A stretch of DNA of 64,000 nt from DAIMFL01 sp964372215 (GCA_964372215.1 CAYJQC010000002.1:181668-245667); one strand, 5' to 3'; shown: positions 53,706-63,416, counted from the stretch's first letter. The notes: generated from the letters alone by a model not told the origin. Program-made: numbers and translations.

Positions 53706-53709
<4 letters not shown>

Positions 53710-54542
53710 ACCGCGCGATCCGACTGATCGGCCGCGTCGCGTTCTACGGGCTGGTCGGCCTGATCGTGCTCTATGCCGCCTTCCCGTTCTACTGGGCGGT
53801 GGTGTCGTCGCTGAAGACCGGCAGCGCCCTGTTCGAGGTCGAGCTGTTCCCGGCCCACCCGACGCTCGAGAACTACGTCGCGCTGTTCCGCGAGCAGCCG
53901 TTCGGCCGCAACATCCTGAACTCCCTGGTGGTGGCGTCCCTCGCCACCGCGCTGTCGCTGGTGCTGGCGCTGTCGGCCGCCTATGCGCTCGGCCGGATCC
54001 GCTTCCGCGGCCGCGCCGCCGTGCTGCTCGCGATCCTCAGCGTGTCGATGTTTCCGCAGATCGCGGTGCTGTCCGGCATGTTCGAGCTGATCCGCCTGCT
54101 CGGCCTCTATGACAGCCTGACGGGACTGGTGCTGTCCTATCTCGTGCTCACCCTGCCGTTCACCACCTGGGTGCTGACCGCGTTCATGCGCGAGCTGCCG
54201 GTCGAGCTCGAGGAGGCGGCAACCGTCGACGGCGCGCCGCCCTGGCGGATCGTGGTCAGCGTGTTCCTGCCGGTGCTGGCGCCCGCCCTGGCGGTGACCG
54301 GGCTGCTGGCCTTCATCCTGGCCTGGAACGAGTTCCTGTTCGCGCTCACCTTCACCCTGTCGACCGAGCAGCGCACGGTGCCGGTGGCGATCGCGCTGAT
54401 CAGCGGCGCCACCGCCTACGAGCTGCCGTGGGGCCGGGTCATGGCCGCCTCGGTGATCGTCACCCTGCCGCTCATCCTGCTGGTGCTGGTGCTCCAGCGC
54501 CGCATCGTGTCCGGCCTGACCGCCGGCGCCATCAAGGGATGA
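53706..54542 (+). CDS. ABC sugar transporter permease (MalG/ThuG type)
   Basis: 278 residues from GTG 53706, six membrane helices. The EAA loop is ELEEAATVDGAPPWRI. The extended frame upstream of this GTG merely overlaps the first permease. No ATP-binding gene follows; the next gene encodes a cupin. The transporter must borrow an ATPase encoded elsewhere, as known for MsmK-type shared ATPases. Confidence 0.93.
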
Positions 54543-54654
54543 TCGGGCCGCCGCCGACGATGCCGGCGGACGCCCGGCCGGAAACACCGCGACACAAAAC
54601 GTGACTGGCAGCGCGCGCCGCGCGGCGGTTCACTCGGCGGCGGGAGAACCGCCC

Positions 54655-54969
54655 ATGGACAAGATCGATCTCGACCGCACCTTCGCCGCGCTCGGCGCCG
54701 GCCAGGGCCTGCGCACCGTCGCCACCGTCAACGACATCGCGGTCAGGGCCGGCCGGTTCCGCGGGCGCCATGCCTTTCACGCCCATGCCGATGAGGACGA
54801 GCTGTTCTGGGTGATCGACGGCGAGATCACCGTCGAGTTCCGCGATCGCGCCGTGCGCCTCGCCGCCGGCGAGATGCTGGTGGTGCCGCGCGGCGTCGAG
54901 CACCGCACGGCGACCGCCGCGGAAGCCAGGGTGGTGGTGATCCACCCAAGCTCGACGGTCCTGCCGTAG
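54655..54969 (+). CDS. small cupin-domain protein
   Basis: 104 residues forming a single cupin barrel. First motif: FHAHADEDELFWVIDGEI with His-x-His and Glu; second motif: GEMLVVPRGVEHRTAT with His. It should bind one metal ion. The substrate is unknown; location after the sugar transporter suggests sugar isomerase or sensor, but that is weak. ATG 54655 preferred. Confidence 0.9.
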   Translation: MDKIDLDRTFAALGAGQGLRTVATVNDIAVRAGRFRGRHAFHAHADEDELFWVIDGEITVEFRDRAVRLAAGEMLVVPRGVEHRTATAAEARVVVIHPSSTVLP

Positions 54970-55169
54970 CGCGATTGGTCCGCTGCGCACGCCAGCGCTG
55001 CGAAGCCGACGCTGAGTGATCGCCATCACCGGCGCGACAAAGGGCTGACAGCGCAGGGATTTCGCGGCGCCCGCGATACAGCCACAATTTTGCCACCGCG
55101 CCGGCTCTTGCCCCGCAGGACCGTATGCCTATTTTGCCTGTCATGTCTTTCGCGGACAGGAGAACGACG

Positions 55170-55397
55170 ATGAAGCCCATGACCGTTGGCCTGGCCCTGG
55201 CGCTGCTGCTGGCCACAGCCGGGTGCAGCAACATGAACTCGACCGAGCAGCGCATGCTGAGCGGCGGCGCGATCGGCGCCGGCGCCGGCGCCGTCGTCGG
55301 CGCGCTGACCGGCGGCCTCGGCATCGCGACCGGCGCGGCGATCGGTGCCGCGGCCGGCACCGCCACCGGCTACATCATCGACCAGAGCGCCGACTAG
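55170..55397 (+). CDS. glycine-zipper lipoprotein
   Basis: 75 residues. Signal MKPMTVGLALALLLATAGCS with acylated Cys at about residue 19. The mature part is a Gly/Ala zipper (GGAIGAGAGAVVGALTGGLG), as in Slyb/YMGG-type outer-membrane lipoproteins. Followed by a strong terminator. Confidence 0.9.
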   Translation: MKPMTVGLALALLLATAGCSNMNSTEQRMLSGGAIGAGAGAVVGALTGGLGIATGAAIGAAAGTATGYIIDQSAD

Positions 55398-55468
55398 CCC
55401 TGTGTCTTTCGTCCGGGCTCCCCTGTCCCGGCGTCCGACTGTCTCCCAGCCTCGACTGTCTCCCTTGC

Positions 55469-55500
55469 GGCCGGTCCCGAAAATCGGGACCGGCCATTTT
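55469..55500 (+). terminator. strong intrinsic terminator
   Basis: A perfect 12-bp stem GGCCGGTCCCGA (55469-55480) and TCGGGACCGGCC (55484-55495), 3-nt loop, followed by ATTTTTC. It ends the lipoprotein transcript; the opposite strand could serve the convergent HugZ-like gene. Confidence 0.92.
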
Positions 55501-55517
55501 TCTTGTCGCCGTTCGGC

Positions 55518-56312
55518 TCAGGCGGCCGGGGTCGCTGCGCGCGCGGCGCGGGTGAGCCGTACCAGCTCGGCGCGCGCGCCTTCCGCATCCTCGACCCGCC
55601 GGCCGAACCCGATCCGCCCGACCGCGCCGCCGCGCCGCAGGTCGAACCCTTCGGGATCGATTCCGGTCATGCGCCAGCCGGTCCCGGCCAGCCCGGCGGC
55701 CGCGGCCATGAGATCGAGGGCATCGGCGTGGTCGGCAGCCATGTGGGCGAGGATATCGGGCTCGGCCGCGGCCAATGCCGGCGCCGGGCGGTCGAGGATC
55801 TCGGCCGCCGCGGCCCAGTGGATGCGGCCGAATCCGGCCACCAGATGGGCGGCGGCGAGCTCGATCCGGAACAGGTGGAAATCCCGGAACCCGGCATAGC
55901 CGGCCGCGGAAGGGTGCCGGGCGACATAGCGCGCCAGCAGCGCCGGGTCGGCGCAGGGCAGCGCCCGGCCGACCAGGCTGGCCCGGGCGCCGGTCAGGGG
56001 ATCGTCGAGCCCGGCGGTGCCATCGACCAGCAGCGCGACCCGGGCCTCGTCCCGGATCGCCCGGGTGTGCTCCGCCAGGTCGGAGATCAGCAGCAACGGC
56101 GCCGCGCCCTGGTCGACCGCGAGCAGCACCAGCGAGGCATAGGGCCAGCCGCCGATCGCCGCGCCGGCCCCCTCGGCGCCGACGGGCAGGCGGGTGGCGA
56201 GCGCCGCCCGGTCGACGCCGCGCAGCAGCCGGCGCACCGCCGCCGCGGGCGTGCCACCGCCGGAATCCGTGGCCGGATCGGCCGCCGGGCTGCCAGGAAC
56301 GGGATCGTTCAT
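55518..56312 (-). CDS. HugZ-like pyridoxamine-oxidase-fold protein with DUF2470 domain
   Basis: 264 residues. The N-terminal split barrel (AAVRRLLRGVDRAALATRL; ASLVLLAVDQGAAPLLLISDLAEHTRAI) is of the PNPOx/HugZ type and the C-terminal part (ILAHMAADHADALDLMAAAAG, with GIDPEGFDL) is DUF2470, as in heme-utilisation proteins that degrade or bind heme. Start ATG 56312 chosen; upstream frame enters the regulator's leader. Divergent from chvI. Confidence 0.88.
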   Translation of the reverse strand: MNDPVPGSPAADPATDSGGGTPAAAVRRLLRGVDRAALATRLPVGAEGAGAAIGGWPYASLVLLAVDQGAAPLLLISDLAEHTRAIRDEARVALLVDGTAGLDDPLTGARASLVGRALPCADPALLARYVARHPSAAGYAGFRDFHLFRIELAAAHLVAGFGRIHWAAAAEILDRPAPALAAAEPDILAHMAADHADALDLMAAAAGLAGTGWRMTGIDPEGFDLRRGGAVGRIGFGRRVEDAEGARAELVRLTRAARAATPAA

Positions 56313-56509
56313 CGCCGGCAAGGTGAAGCGGCGGGCCGGCGCCGTCAACCGCGCCGCAAAGCCGCCACATTGGCTTGCGATGGTCCGGCATGACTGAGAG
56401 CAAGCCTCTGGGACCGAACGGTTTTCCCGCCGAGCCGGAGACCGCACGCCACTTGGCAGCGGAGCCGCAACCCTCTACACCTAACGGGAACCCGCACGAG
56501 GAAGCCGCC

Positions 56510-57208
56510 GTGCCGCAGACCATTGCCCTGGTCGATGACGACCGCAACATCCTGACCTCGGTCTCCATGATGCTGGAGGCCGAGGGCTTTGCCGTACGTA
56601 CCTATACCGACGGCGCCGAGGCGTTGCGCGGACTGAGCCAGAGCCCGGTCGACCTCGCCATCCTCGACATCAAGATGCCGCGCATGGACGGCATGGAGCT
56701 GCTCGAGAAGCTGCGCCGCGGCTCGGACCTGCCGGTCATCTTCCTGACCTCGAAGGACGACGAGGTCGACGAGCTCATGGGCCTCCGGATGGGGGCCGAC
56801 GACTACATCAAGAAGCCGTTTTCCCAGCGCCTGCTGATCGAGCGCATCCGGGTCCTGCTGCGCCGCGAGGCCCTGACCCGCGAAGGCTCGGTCCAGAACG
56901 CCTCCGAGGCGCTGACCCGCGGCGAGCTGGTGCTCGACGGCGCGCGCCACATGTGCAGCTGGAAGGGCGGGCCGGTGCAGCTCACCGTCACCGAGTTCCT
57001 GCTGCTGAAGGCGCTGGCCACGCGCCCCGGCCACGTCAAGAATCGCGACCAGCTGATGGACTCGGCCTATGGCGAGCACATCTATGTCGACGACCGCACC
57101 ATCGACAGCCACATCAAGCGGCTGCGCAAGAAGTTCAAGGCGATCGACGGCGACTTCAACCAGATCGAGACGCTGTACGGTGTCGGCTATCGCTATCGAG
57201 AGCGCTGA
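56510..57208 (+). CDS. chvI: ChvI-type response regulator
   Basis: 232 residues from GTG 56510 (VPQTIALVDDDRNILTS), which has a purine-rich ribosome site and fits ChvI proteins; the frame also offers ATG 56390, adding 40 low-complexity residues. The receiver shows DDD, phospho-Asp in LAILDIKMPRMDG, and KKPF. The OmpR-type winged helix ends in LYGVGYRYRE. ChvI controls envelope, exopolysaccharide and acid-stress genes. Partner kinase follows 39 nt downstream. Confidence 0.94.
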   Translation: MPQTIALVDDDRNILTSVSMMLEAEGFAVRTYTDGAEALRGLSQSPVDLAILDIKMPRMDGMELLEKLRRGSDLPVIFLTSKDDEVDELMGLRMGADDYIKKPFSQRLLIERIRVLLRREALTREGSVQNASEALTRGELVLDGARHMCSWKGGPVQLTVTEFLLLKALATRPGHVKNRDQLMDSAYGEHIYVDDRTIDSHIKRLRKKFKAIDGDFNQIETLYGVGYRYRER

Positions 57209-57247
57209 GCGCCGCGACGCGCAGACGCTCGCGTCCGAGCACGCCGG

Positions 57248-59101
57248 GTGAGCGAGCGGCCGGCCTATGCCCGCATCGAGCCGCGGCTGCAGGGACCGAC
57301 TGCGGACGAGCCTTGGCAGGAATCGCCACCCGCGCGCGGCGAAGGCGGACGCCCCGGGTCCGGCGGGCGGACGCGACGGAAGGCCGAATCGACCGAGCTT
57401 CCCGCCGGTCCCGACGCCGGCGACGCGGCGCCGGACGCTGCCCTGCACGACAGGCTGCGCGATGTCGGCAGCGGCGCCGCGCGGGCCGGCGAGGCGGGCC
57501 GGCGGCTGCGCCGGCGCCGGCGGCTGACCCCGCTCACCCGCCGCATCCTCGCGCTCAACGTGCTGGCCCTGGTCATCCCGGTCGCCGGGCTGCTGTATCT
57601 CGGAGAATACCGCGACGGCCTGATCGAAACCGAGATCGACGCCATGACCACCGAGGCCGAGCTGTTCGCCGGCGCCCTCGGCGCCACCGGCGTGGTCATC
57701 GATTCCACCGGCAAGGAAACCCTGACCGCCGAGACCACGCGCCAGACAGTCCGGCGCCTGGTCGAAGCATCGAAGCGGCGCGCCCGACTGTTCGCGCCGG
57801 ACGGCGCGCTGCTGGCCGACAGCAACCGGCTGCTCGGTCCCGGCGGTCAGGTCGAGATCGAGGCGCTGCCGCCGATGCGCGACAGCGGACTGTGGAACAC
57901 GCTGCTCGGCGACGTCTACGACGTCATCGTCGGCTACGTGCCGTCGGGGCGCTCGCTGCCGCGTTATCACGAACGCTCTCCCCAGACCGCCGGGGACTAT
58001 CCCGAGGCGGTGAAGGCGCTGCAGGGCGAGCTCCGCAGCGAGGTGCGCAGCGACGGCGAGCGCGGCCTGGTGCTGTCGGTCGCGGTGCCGGTGCAGCGCT
58101 ATCGCCAGGTCCTGGGCAGTCTGCTGCTGACCACCGGCAGCGAGGAGATCGACGCCGCGGTGCGCGACGTGCGCCTCGACATGCTCAAGGTGTTCGGCGT
58201 CGCCTTCGCCATCACCATCCTGCTGTCCCTGTATCTGGCCCGCACCATCGCCCGGCCGATCCATCTCCTGGCCGAGGCCGCCGAGCGGGTGCGCCACGGC
58301 CATGGACGGCAGACGCCGATCCCCGACTTCACGCGCCGGCGCGACGAGATCGGCGACCTGTCGGGTGCGCTGCGCGACATGACCGCGGCCTTGTGGCGGC
58401 GCATGGACGCGATCGAGCGCTTCGCCGCCGACGTGTCGCACGAGATCAAGAATCCGCTGACCTCGCTCCGCAGCGCGGTGGAGACCGTGGCGCGGGTCGA
58501 GGACCCGGTGCAGCAGAAGCGGCTGATGGGCATCATCCTCGACGACGTGCAGCGGCTCGACCGGTTGATCAGCGACATATCCGACGCGTCGCGCCTCGAC
58601 GCCGAACTGTCGCGCGCCGAAACCGAGCCGGTCGACCTGGGGCGCATGCTGGAGACGCTGGCGCGGGTCCACGAAGCCACCGCCGCCGCCGACGCGCCGC
58701 GTTTCGCGATCGACATCGCGCGCCATCAGGACCTGGTGGTCGACGGGCTGGAGAGCCGCCTCGGCCAGGTGCTGCGCAATCTGATCAGCAACGCGGTGTC
58801 GTTCAGCCCGCCGCGCGGGACCATCCGGCTCGAGGCGGCGCGCAGCGGCGACGAAGTGCGGGTGAGCGTCAGCGACGACGGGCCGGGCATCCCGACCGGC
58901 AAGCTCGAGGCGATCTTCGACCGTTTCTACAGCGAACGTCCGGCCGGCGAGAAGTACGGCACCCATTCCGGCCTCGGCCTCAGCATCTCCAAGCAGATCG
59001 CCGAAGCCCATGGCGGGCGCGTCAGCGCCGAGAACCGCGTCGACGGCGACCGCCGGGTGTGCGGGGCGCGCTTCGTCGTCGCCCTGCCCGCGCGTCGATG
59101 A
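57248..59101 (+). CDS. chvG: ChvG-type sensor histidine kinase
   Basis: 617 residues. The N-terminal ~95 residues are polar; two membrane segments (about 105-122 and 313-335) flank a periplasmic sensor domain of the stimulus-sensing type. HAMP, then HisKA with His398 in DVSHEIKNPLTSLRSAVE and an HATPase domain (NLISNAVSFSPP; SDDGPGIPTG; SGLGLSISKQIAEAHGG) follow. In relatives ExoR represses ChvG in the periplasm; no exoR is present here. Stop overlaps hprK by four bases. Confidence 0.94.
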   Translation: MSERPAYARIEPRLQGPTADEPWQESPPARGEGGRPGSGGRTRRKAESTELPAGPDAGDAAPDAALHDRLRDVGSGAARAGEAGRRLRRRRRLTPLTRRILALNVLALVIPVAGLLYLGEYRDGLIETEIDAMTTEAELFAGALGATGVVIDSTGKETLTAETTRQTVRRLVEASKRRARLFAPDGALLADSNRLLGPGGQVEIEALPPMRDSGLWNTLLGDVYDVIVGYVPSGRSLPRYHERSPQTAGDYPEAVKALQGELRSEVRSDGERGLVLSVAVPVQRYRQVLGSLLLTTGSEEIDAAVRDVRLDMLKVFGVAFAITILLSLYLARTIARPIHLLAEAAERVRHGHGRQTPIPDFTRRRDEIGDLSGALRDMTAALWRRMDAIERFAADVSHEIKNPLTSLRSAVETVARVEDPVQQKRLMGIILDDVQRLDRLISDISDASRLDAELSRAETEPVDLGRMLETLARVHEATAAADAPRFAIDIARHQDLVVDGLESRLGQVLRNLISNAVSFSPPRGTIRLEAARSGDEVRVSVSDDGPGIPTGKLEAIFDRFYSERPAGEKYGTHSGLGLSISKQIAEAHGGRVSAENRVDGDRRVCGARFVVALPARR

Positions 59102-59565
59102 GCCCGGGCGCACCGCAGCGGACTAACGTCCAGGCCACTTGCGTCGCGCTCGATGGGATCGGCGTGCTGTTGCGCGGGCCGCCGGGCAGCGGCAAGTCGG
59201 ACCTGGCGCTGCGCCTGGTCGACGGCGGCGCGGCGCTGATCGCCGACGACCTGACCCTGCTGACCCGCGACGGCGACCGGCTGGTCGCCAGCCTGCCGAC
59301 GGCGGCGCCGGCCGCGACCAGGGGTCGGCTCGAGCTGCGCGGCCTCGGCCTGGTCGCGCTGCCCAGCCTGGACGCCGCGCCGCTCGGCCTGGTGGTCGAC
59401 CTGAAGCCCCAGGCCGAGATCGAACGCCTGCCGGAACCGCAGCACTGGCAATGCCTTGGCGTCGCCGTGCCGGTGGTGGCGGTCGACCCGCGAAGCGCCT
59501 CGGCCGCCGCCAAGCTGCGCCTTGTGGTGCGCGCCGGGGCGGGGTTTATAATGCCGCCCCCATGA
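59098..59565 (+). CDS. hprK: HPr kinase/phosphorylase (short alphaproteobacterial form)
   Basis: 155 residues, corresponding only to the C-terminal catalytic half of Firmicute HprK. Walker A is intact (RGPPGSGKSDLALRL), and GAALIADDLTLL follows. The target is the regulatory Ser of HPr encoded three genes downstream, whose local sequence GRSIMGLMML is conserved. It is translated in coupling with chvG (ATGA) and rapZ. Confidence 0.92.
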   Translation: MSPGAPQRTNVQATCVALDGIGVLLRGPPGSGKSDLALRLVDGGAALIADDLTLLTRDGDRLVASLPTAAPAATRGRLELRGLGLVALPSLDAAPLGLVVDLKPQAEIERLPEPQHWQCLGVAVPVVAVDPRSASAAAKLRLVVRAGAGFIMPPP

Positions 59566-60497
59566 CGAGCACCGCCCAGCCGGCCTTGACCGCCGCCGCC
59601 TCGACTGTCGCGACGGACTTGGCAAGCCCGCCGTCGCAGCCGCCGCTCCTGATCATCACCGGGCTCGCCGGGGCCGGACACACGACCGCGCTCAGGCTGC
59701 TCGAGGATATCGGCTACGAGGCGGTCGACAATCTGCCGCTGACCCTCTTGGGCGGCCTGGCCGCCGGCACGCCGAGCCAGCCGGTCGCCATCGGCATCGA
59801 TTCGCGCACCCGCGGCTTCAGCCCGGGCGCGCTGCTCGAGCAGCTTGCGACGCTGCGCGACGGCGGGCGCAACGTGCGGCTCATTTTCCTGCTGTGCAGC
59901 GACGAGGTCCTGCAGCGGCGCTTCACCGAGACGCGGCGGCGCCATCCGCTGGCGATCGACCGGCCGGTCGCCGACGGCATCCGCCACGAGCGCGCGCTGC
60001 TCGCCCCGCTGCGCGAGGTGGCCGACCTGGTGATCGACACCTCGGAGCTGAAGACCGGCGACCTCAAGCGCGTGCTGGCCAGCAACTTCGCCGTCGATCG
60101 CGCGCCCGGCCTCGCCGTCGCCGTGGTCTCGTTCTCCTATCGCCAGGGACTGCCGCGCGAGGCCGACCTGGTGCTCGACGTGCGCTTCCTGCACAACCCG
60201 CATTACGAGCCGGGGCTGCGCGAGCGGACCGGCCGCGATGCCGAGGTGGTGCGCTTCATCGAGGCGGATCCCGGCCTCGCCCGGTTCTTCGACGGGCTCA
60301 CCGGCCTGCTGCAGCCGCTGCTGCCGCGCTTCGAGCAGGAAGGAAAGAGCTATCTCACCCTTGCCGTCGGCTGCACCGGCGGCAGGCACCGTTCCGTCAT
60401 GGTCGCCGAGCGACTGGCCGCCTGGCTGCGCGCGCAGGGACATCCGGTCGAGCTTCGCCATCGCGATCTCGTCCGCCCGCAGGCGGAGGACGCATGA
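59562..60497 (+). CDS. rapZ: RapZ-family nucleotide-binding protein with altered Walker A
   Basis: 311 residues from ATG 59562, overlapping the hprK stop. Family features: EDIGYEAVDNLP, IGIDSRTRGF, RRHPL, NPHYEPGLRERTGRD and the C-terminal GCTGGRHRSVMVAE. The P-loop, however, reads GLAGAGHTTAL: the Walker A lysine (normally GKS/T) is His. The first ~25 residues are an Ala/Ser/Thr-rich extension. RapZ in enterics guides RNase E to GlmZ; in alphaproteobacteria the role within the PTS cluster is not settled. Confidence 0.92.
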   Translation: MTSTAQPALTAAASTVATDLASPPSQPPLLIITGLAGAGHTTALRLLEDIGYEAVDNLPLTLLGGLAAGTPSQPVAIGIDSRTRGFSPGALLEQLATLRDGGRNVRLIFLLCSDEVLQRRFTETRRRHPLAIDRPVADGIRHERALLAPLREVADLVIDTSELKTGDLKRVLASNFAVDRAPGLAVAVVSFSYRQGLPREADLVLDVRFLHNPHYEPGLRERTGRDAEVVRFIEADPGLARFFDGLTGLLQPLLPRFEQEGKSYLTLAVGCTGGRHRSVMVAERLAAWLRAQGHPVELRHRDLVRPQAEDA

Positions 60498-60519
60498 CGA
60501 CAGCAAGAGGACACGCGCC

Positions 60520-60927
60520 ATGATCGGCATGGTACTGGTGACGCATGGCCGACTGGCCCAGGAGTTCATCGCGGCGCTGGAGCACGTGGTGGGACCGCAG
60601 GAACGGGTGGCCGCGGTGTGCATCGGTCCCGACGACGACATGGAACAGCGCCGCCGCGAGATCCTCGAGTCGGTGGCCAAGGTCAATGACGGCGCCGGCG
60701 TCGTGCTGCTCACCGACATGTTCGGCGGCACGCCGTCGAACCTGGCGATCTCGGTGCTCGACAAGGCGAATGTCGAGGTCATCGCCGGCATCAACCTGCC
60801 GATGCTGATCAAGCTGGCGCGGGTGCGCGACAGCGAAACCCTGCAGGCGGCGGTCACCGCCGCGCAGGAGGCGGGCCGCAAGTACATCAACGTGGCTTCG
60901 CAGCTGCTCGCCGACGCCGGCGGCTGA
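60520..60927 (+). CDS. PTS EIIA component, mannose family (regulatory)
   Basis: 135 residues. The phosphorylated His is His9 in GMVLVTHGRLAQEF; VLLTDMFGGTPSNLA is the family signature. No EIIB/EIIC transport genes are present, so this EIIA is regulatory and receives phosphate from HPr. In this operon type it links PTS state to nitrogen/carbon signalling and to HprK. Confidence 0.94.
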   Translation: MIGMVLVTHGRLAQEFIAALEHVVGPQERVAAVCIGPDDDMEQRRREILESVAKVNDGAGVVLLTDMFGGTPSNLAISVLDKANVEVIAGINLPMLIKLARVRDSETLQAAVTAAQEAGRKYINVASQLLADAGG

Positions 60928-60967
60928 CGACCGGCGCAAGCGAGTGGCTCGGGCTGCGGGGGCCGGC

Positions 60968-61288
60968 ATGCCGAATGATCAGCACCAGGGCAGGACGGGC
61001 GATGGCGCCGCGAGCGGCGGCGCGATCACGCGCATCGTCACCATCGTCAACCAGCGCGGCCTGCACGCCCGCGCCGCGGCGAAGTTCGTCAAGCTCGCCG
61101 ACCGATTCGCCGCCGAGGTCACGGTGATCAAGGGCGATACCGAGGTCTCCGGCCGCTCGATCATGGGGCTGATGATGCTGGCGGCGGCGCCGGGCACCGA
61201 GATCGAGCTGCGGGCGCGCGGCAGCGATGCCGAAGCGGCGCTCGCCGCGATCGCCGAGCTGGTCGAGCGCAAGTTCGATGAAGACTGA
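60968..61288 (+). CDS. ptsH: phosphocarrier protein HPr
   Basis: 106 residues, about 18 longer at the N-terminus than ordinary HPr. The phospho-His is in NQRGLHARAAAKFV and the HprK target Ser in VSGRSIMGLMML. It passes phosphate from enzyme I to EIIA. It overlaps ptsI by 11 nt, which ensures coupled translation. Confidence 0.95.
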   Translation: MPNDQHQGRTGDGAASGGAITRIVTIVNQRGLHARAAAKFVKLADRFAAEVTVIKGDTEVSGRSIMGLMMLAAAPGTEIELRARGSDAEAALAAIAELVERKFDED

Positions 61289-63077
61289 GCGCCGAAGCCG
61301 CCCCGGCGGCGGTCCGCCGCGCAGCAAGGCCGAGCGGGTCTTCGAGGGCCTGGGCGTGGCGTCGGGCATCGCCATCGGCATCGCCCATCTGGTGGAGTCG
61401 GGCGTCGCCCAGGTTCCGGAGTACCACCTGGCCGGCGACGACGAGGTGGCGGCCGAGCAGCTCCGGTTCGCCAATGCCGTCGCCCAGGCGCAGAAGCAGG
61501 TCCGCAAGCTCAAGGCGAAGTCGCAGAACCTGCCCGCCGCGGTCGCCGAGGAGATCGACTTCCTGCTCGAGGCGCATCTGCAGATGCTGACCGGCAGCCG
61601 CGTGGTGCGCGGCGTCGAGAAGCGCATCGCCGGCGAGCGCGTCAATGCCGAGGCCGCGGTCCAGGCGGAAATCGCCGAGGTGGCGCAGAAATTCGCCACC
61701 CTGGAGGATCCCTATCTGGCGGCGCGTGCCGACGACATCCGCGAGGTCGGCAGCCGGCTGATCCGCAACCTGACCAAGACACCGTACCAGGCCTTCTCGC
61801 ACCTGCCGGAGGGCAGCATCCTGGTGGCGGAGGAGCTGACCCCGGCCGATACCGCGCTGATGGATCCGCAGCGCGTCGCCGGGTTCGCGACCTTGCTCGG
61901 CGGCGCCGAGAGCCACACCGCGATCATGGCCCGTTCGCTGGCGCTGCCGGCGGTGCTGGGGGTGGCCGGTCTGATCGGCGCGGTCCGGACCGGCGACGCC
62001 ATCGTGATCGACGGCGGCGCTGGACGGGTGATCGTCAATCCCAGCGAGGCGCGGCTGGAAGAGCTGCGCCGCCGGCAGGCCGCGATCGCCCGCGAGCAGC
62101 GCCAGCTCACCCGGCTGCGCCGGCTCGCCGCGGTGACCCGCGACGGCACCCGCATCGCGCTCGGCGCCAATCTCGAGCTGCCGCGCGAGCTCGACATGGC
62201 GGTCAGCGCCGGGGCGGAAGGCATCGGGCTGCTGCGCACCGAGTTCCTGTTCATGAACCGCGACGACCTGCCCGACGAGGACGAGCAGTACCGGGCGCTG
62301 GCGGCGCTGATCGCCGGGCTCGGCGGGCGGCCGATCACGGTGCGCACCCTCGACATCGGCGGCGACAAGCTGGCGGTCAGCCTCGACCACCATCTCGGGC
62401 AGCCGACCAACCCGGCGCTCGGCCTCCGGGCGATCCGCCTGTCGCTCAAGGTGCGCCCGCTGCTCGAGACCCAGCTCGCCGCGATCCTGCGGGCCAGCGC
62501 CCACGGCCCCCTGCGCATCCTGCTGCCGATGATTTCGACCACCAGCGAGATCCGCCAGGTGCGCGAGGTGATGGCGATCGTGGCGCGGCGGCTGAAGCGG
62601 CGCCGGGTGAAGATCGCCGACCCGCCGCCGCCGCTGGGGGTGATGATCGAGGTGCCGGGTGCCGCTCTCGCCGCCGACGCGCTGGCGCAGGTTTCCGACT
62701 TCTTCGCCATCGGCACCAACGACCTCACCATGTACACCCTGGCCATCGACCGCGGCGAGGAGCAGGTGGCCCATCTCTACAACCCGCTGCATCCGGCGGT
62801 GCTGCGGCTCATTCAGTTCGCGACCGAGGCGGCGCTCAGGGCCCGCATCCCGGTCTCGGTCTGCGGCGAGATCGCCGGCGACCCGCGCTATACGCCGCTG
62901 CTGCTCGGCCTCGGCATCCGCGAGCTGTCGATGGCCTCGACCTCCCTGCCCCGGGTCAAGCAGCGGATCCGCAACCTCGACCTGCTGTCGGCCATGCGCT
63001 GCGCCCGCACCATCATGGACCAGGCCGATTCCGGCCGGATCGCCGCCCTGCTCGACGACTTCAACGCGCTGGCGTGA
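61278..63077 (+). CDS. ptsI: phosphoenolpyruvate-protein phosphotransferase (enzyme I)
   Basis: 599 residues from ATG 61278. No GAF domain is present, unlike PtsP (EI-Ntr) of enterics. The phosphohistidine is in GGAESHTAIMARSLALPAVLG; the PEP-binding barrel shows GIGLLRTEFLFMNRDDLP, RTLDIGGDKL, VMIEVPGAAL and a catalytic Cys in VSVCGEIAGDP. It starts the phosphorelay to HPr and EIIA. Confidence 0.95.
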   Translation: MKTERRSRPGGGPPRSKAERVFEGLGVASGIAIGIAHLVESGVAQVPEYHLAGDDEVAAEQLRFANAVAQAQKQVRKLKAKSQNLPAAVAEEIDFLLEAHLQMLTGSRVVRGVEKRIAGERVNAEAAVQAEIAEVAQKFATLEDPYLAARADDIREVGSRLIRNLTKTPYQAFSHLPEGSILVAEELTPADTALMDPQRVAGFATLLGGAESHTAIMARSLALPAVLGVAGLIGAVRTGDAIVIDGGAGRVIVNPSEARLEELRRRQAAIAREQRQLTRLRRLAAVTRDGTRIALGANLELPRELDMAVSAGAEGIGLLRTEFLFMNRDDLPDEDEQYRALAALIAGLGGRPITVRTLDIGGDKLAVSLDHHLGQPTNPALGLRAIRLSLKVRPLLETQLAAILRASAHGPLRILLPMISTTSEIRQVREVMAIVARRLKRRRVKIADPPPPLGVMIEVPGAALAADALAQVSDFFAIGTNDLTMYTLAIDRGEEQVAHLYNPLHPAVLRLIQFATEAALRARIPVSVCGEIAGDPRYTPLLLGLGIRELSMASTSLPRVKQRIRNLDLLSAMRCARTIMDQADSGRIAALLDDFNALA

Positions 63078-63416
63078 GGCGGCATCCGCACCCCACGGAA
63101 CCCGTCGCGTCCAGGGCGCGGCCGATTTGTCCGGCCTTGCCTGACCCGGTCATCCGGATGTGATTGAAGCGGGCGCCGTGGCATTTCCGATGGCCGGCCA
63201 TACATTTCGCGGGCTTGCCGGGGGCGTGCCCGACTGGTATTAGGCCGGGCTTCCCCTGCCGCTGTCGGCGCGGAGCCGCTGCCCGCCTCGGGCGCGACCG
63301 GGCCGAATCTGGTCAACTCTCTGATCCAGCGACATTTTTTCGCGTCCCGCGAAACCCGGTATCAGGCCGGTGCGGCCGCCCGGCGCGGCCCGCCGACAAC
63401 CGACGAGGAGAAATCG
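63078..63416. promoter_or_regulatory. intergenic/leader region of ahcY
   Basis: 339 nt without a supported gene between ptsI and ahcY. A short hairpin TTTCGCG/CGCGAAA (63338-63354) lies 63 nt before the ATG, and a ribosome site GACGAGGAG directly before it. S-adenosylhomocysteine riboswitches occur ahead of ahcY in some proteobacteria; I could not recognise the conserved core here and do not claim one. Confidence 0.45.

Noticed and set aside
63078..63416. SAH or SAM riboswitch before ahcY
   Set aside because: I could not find the conserved core of either class by eye; a covariance-model search would decide.
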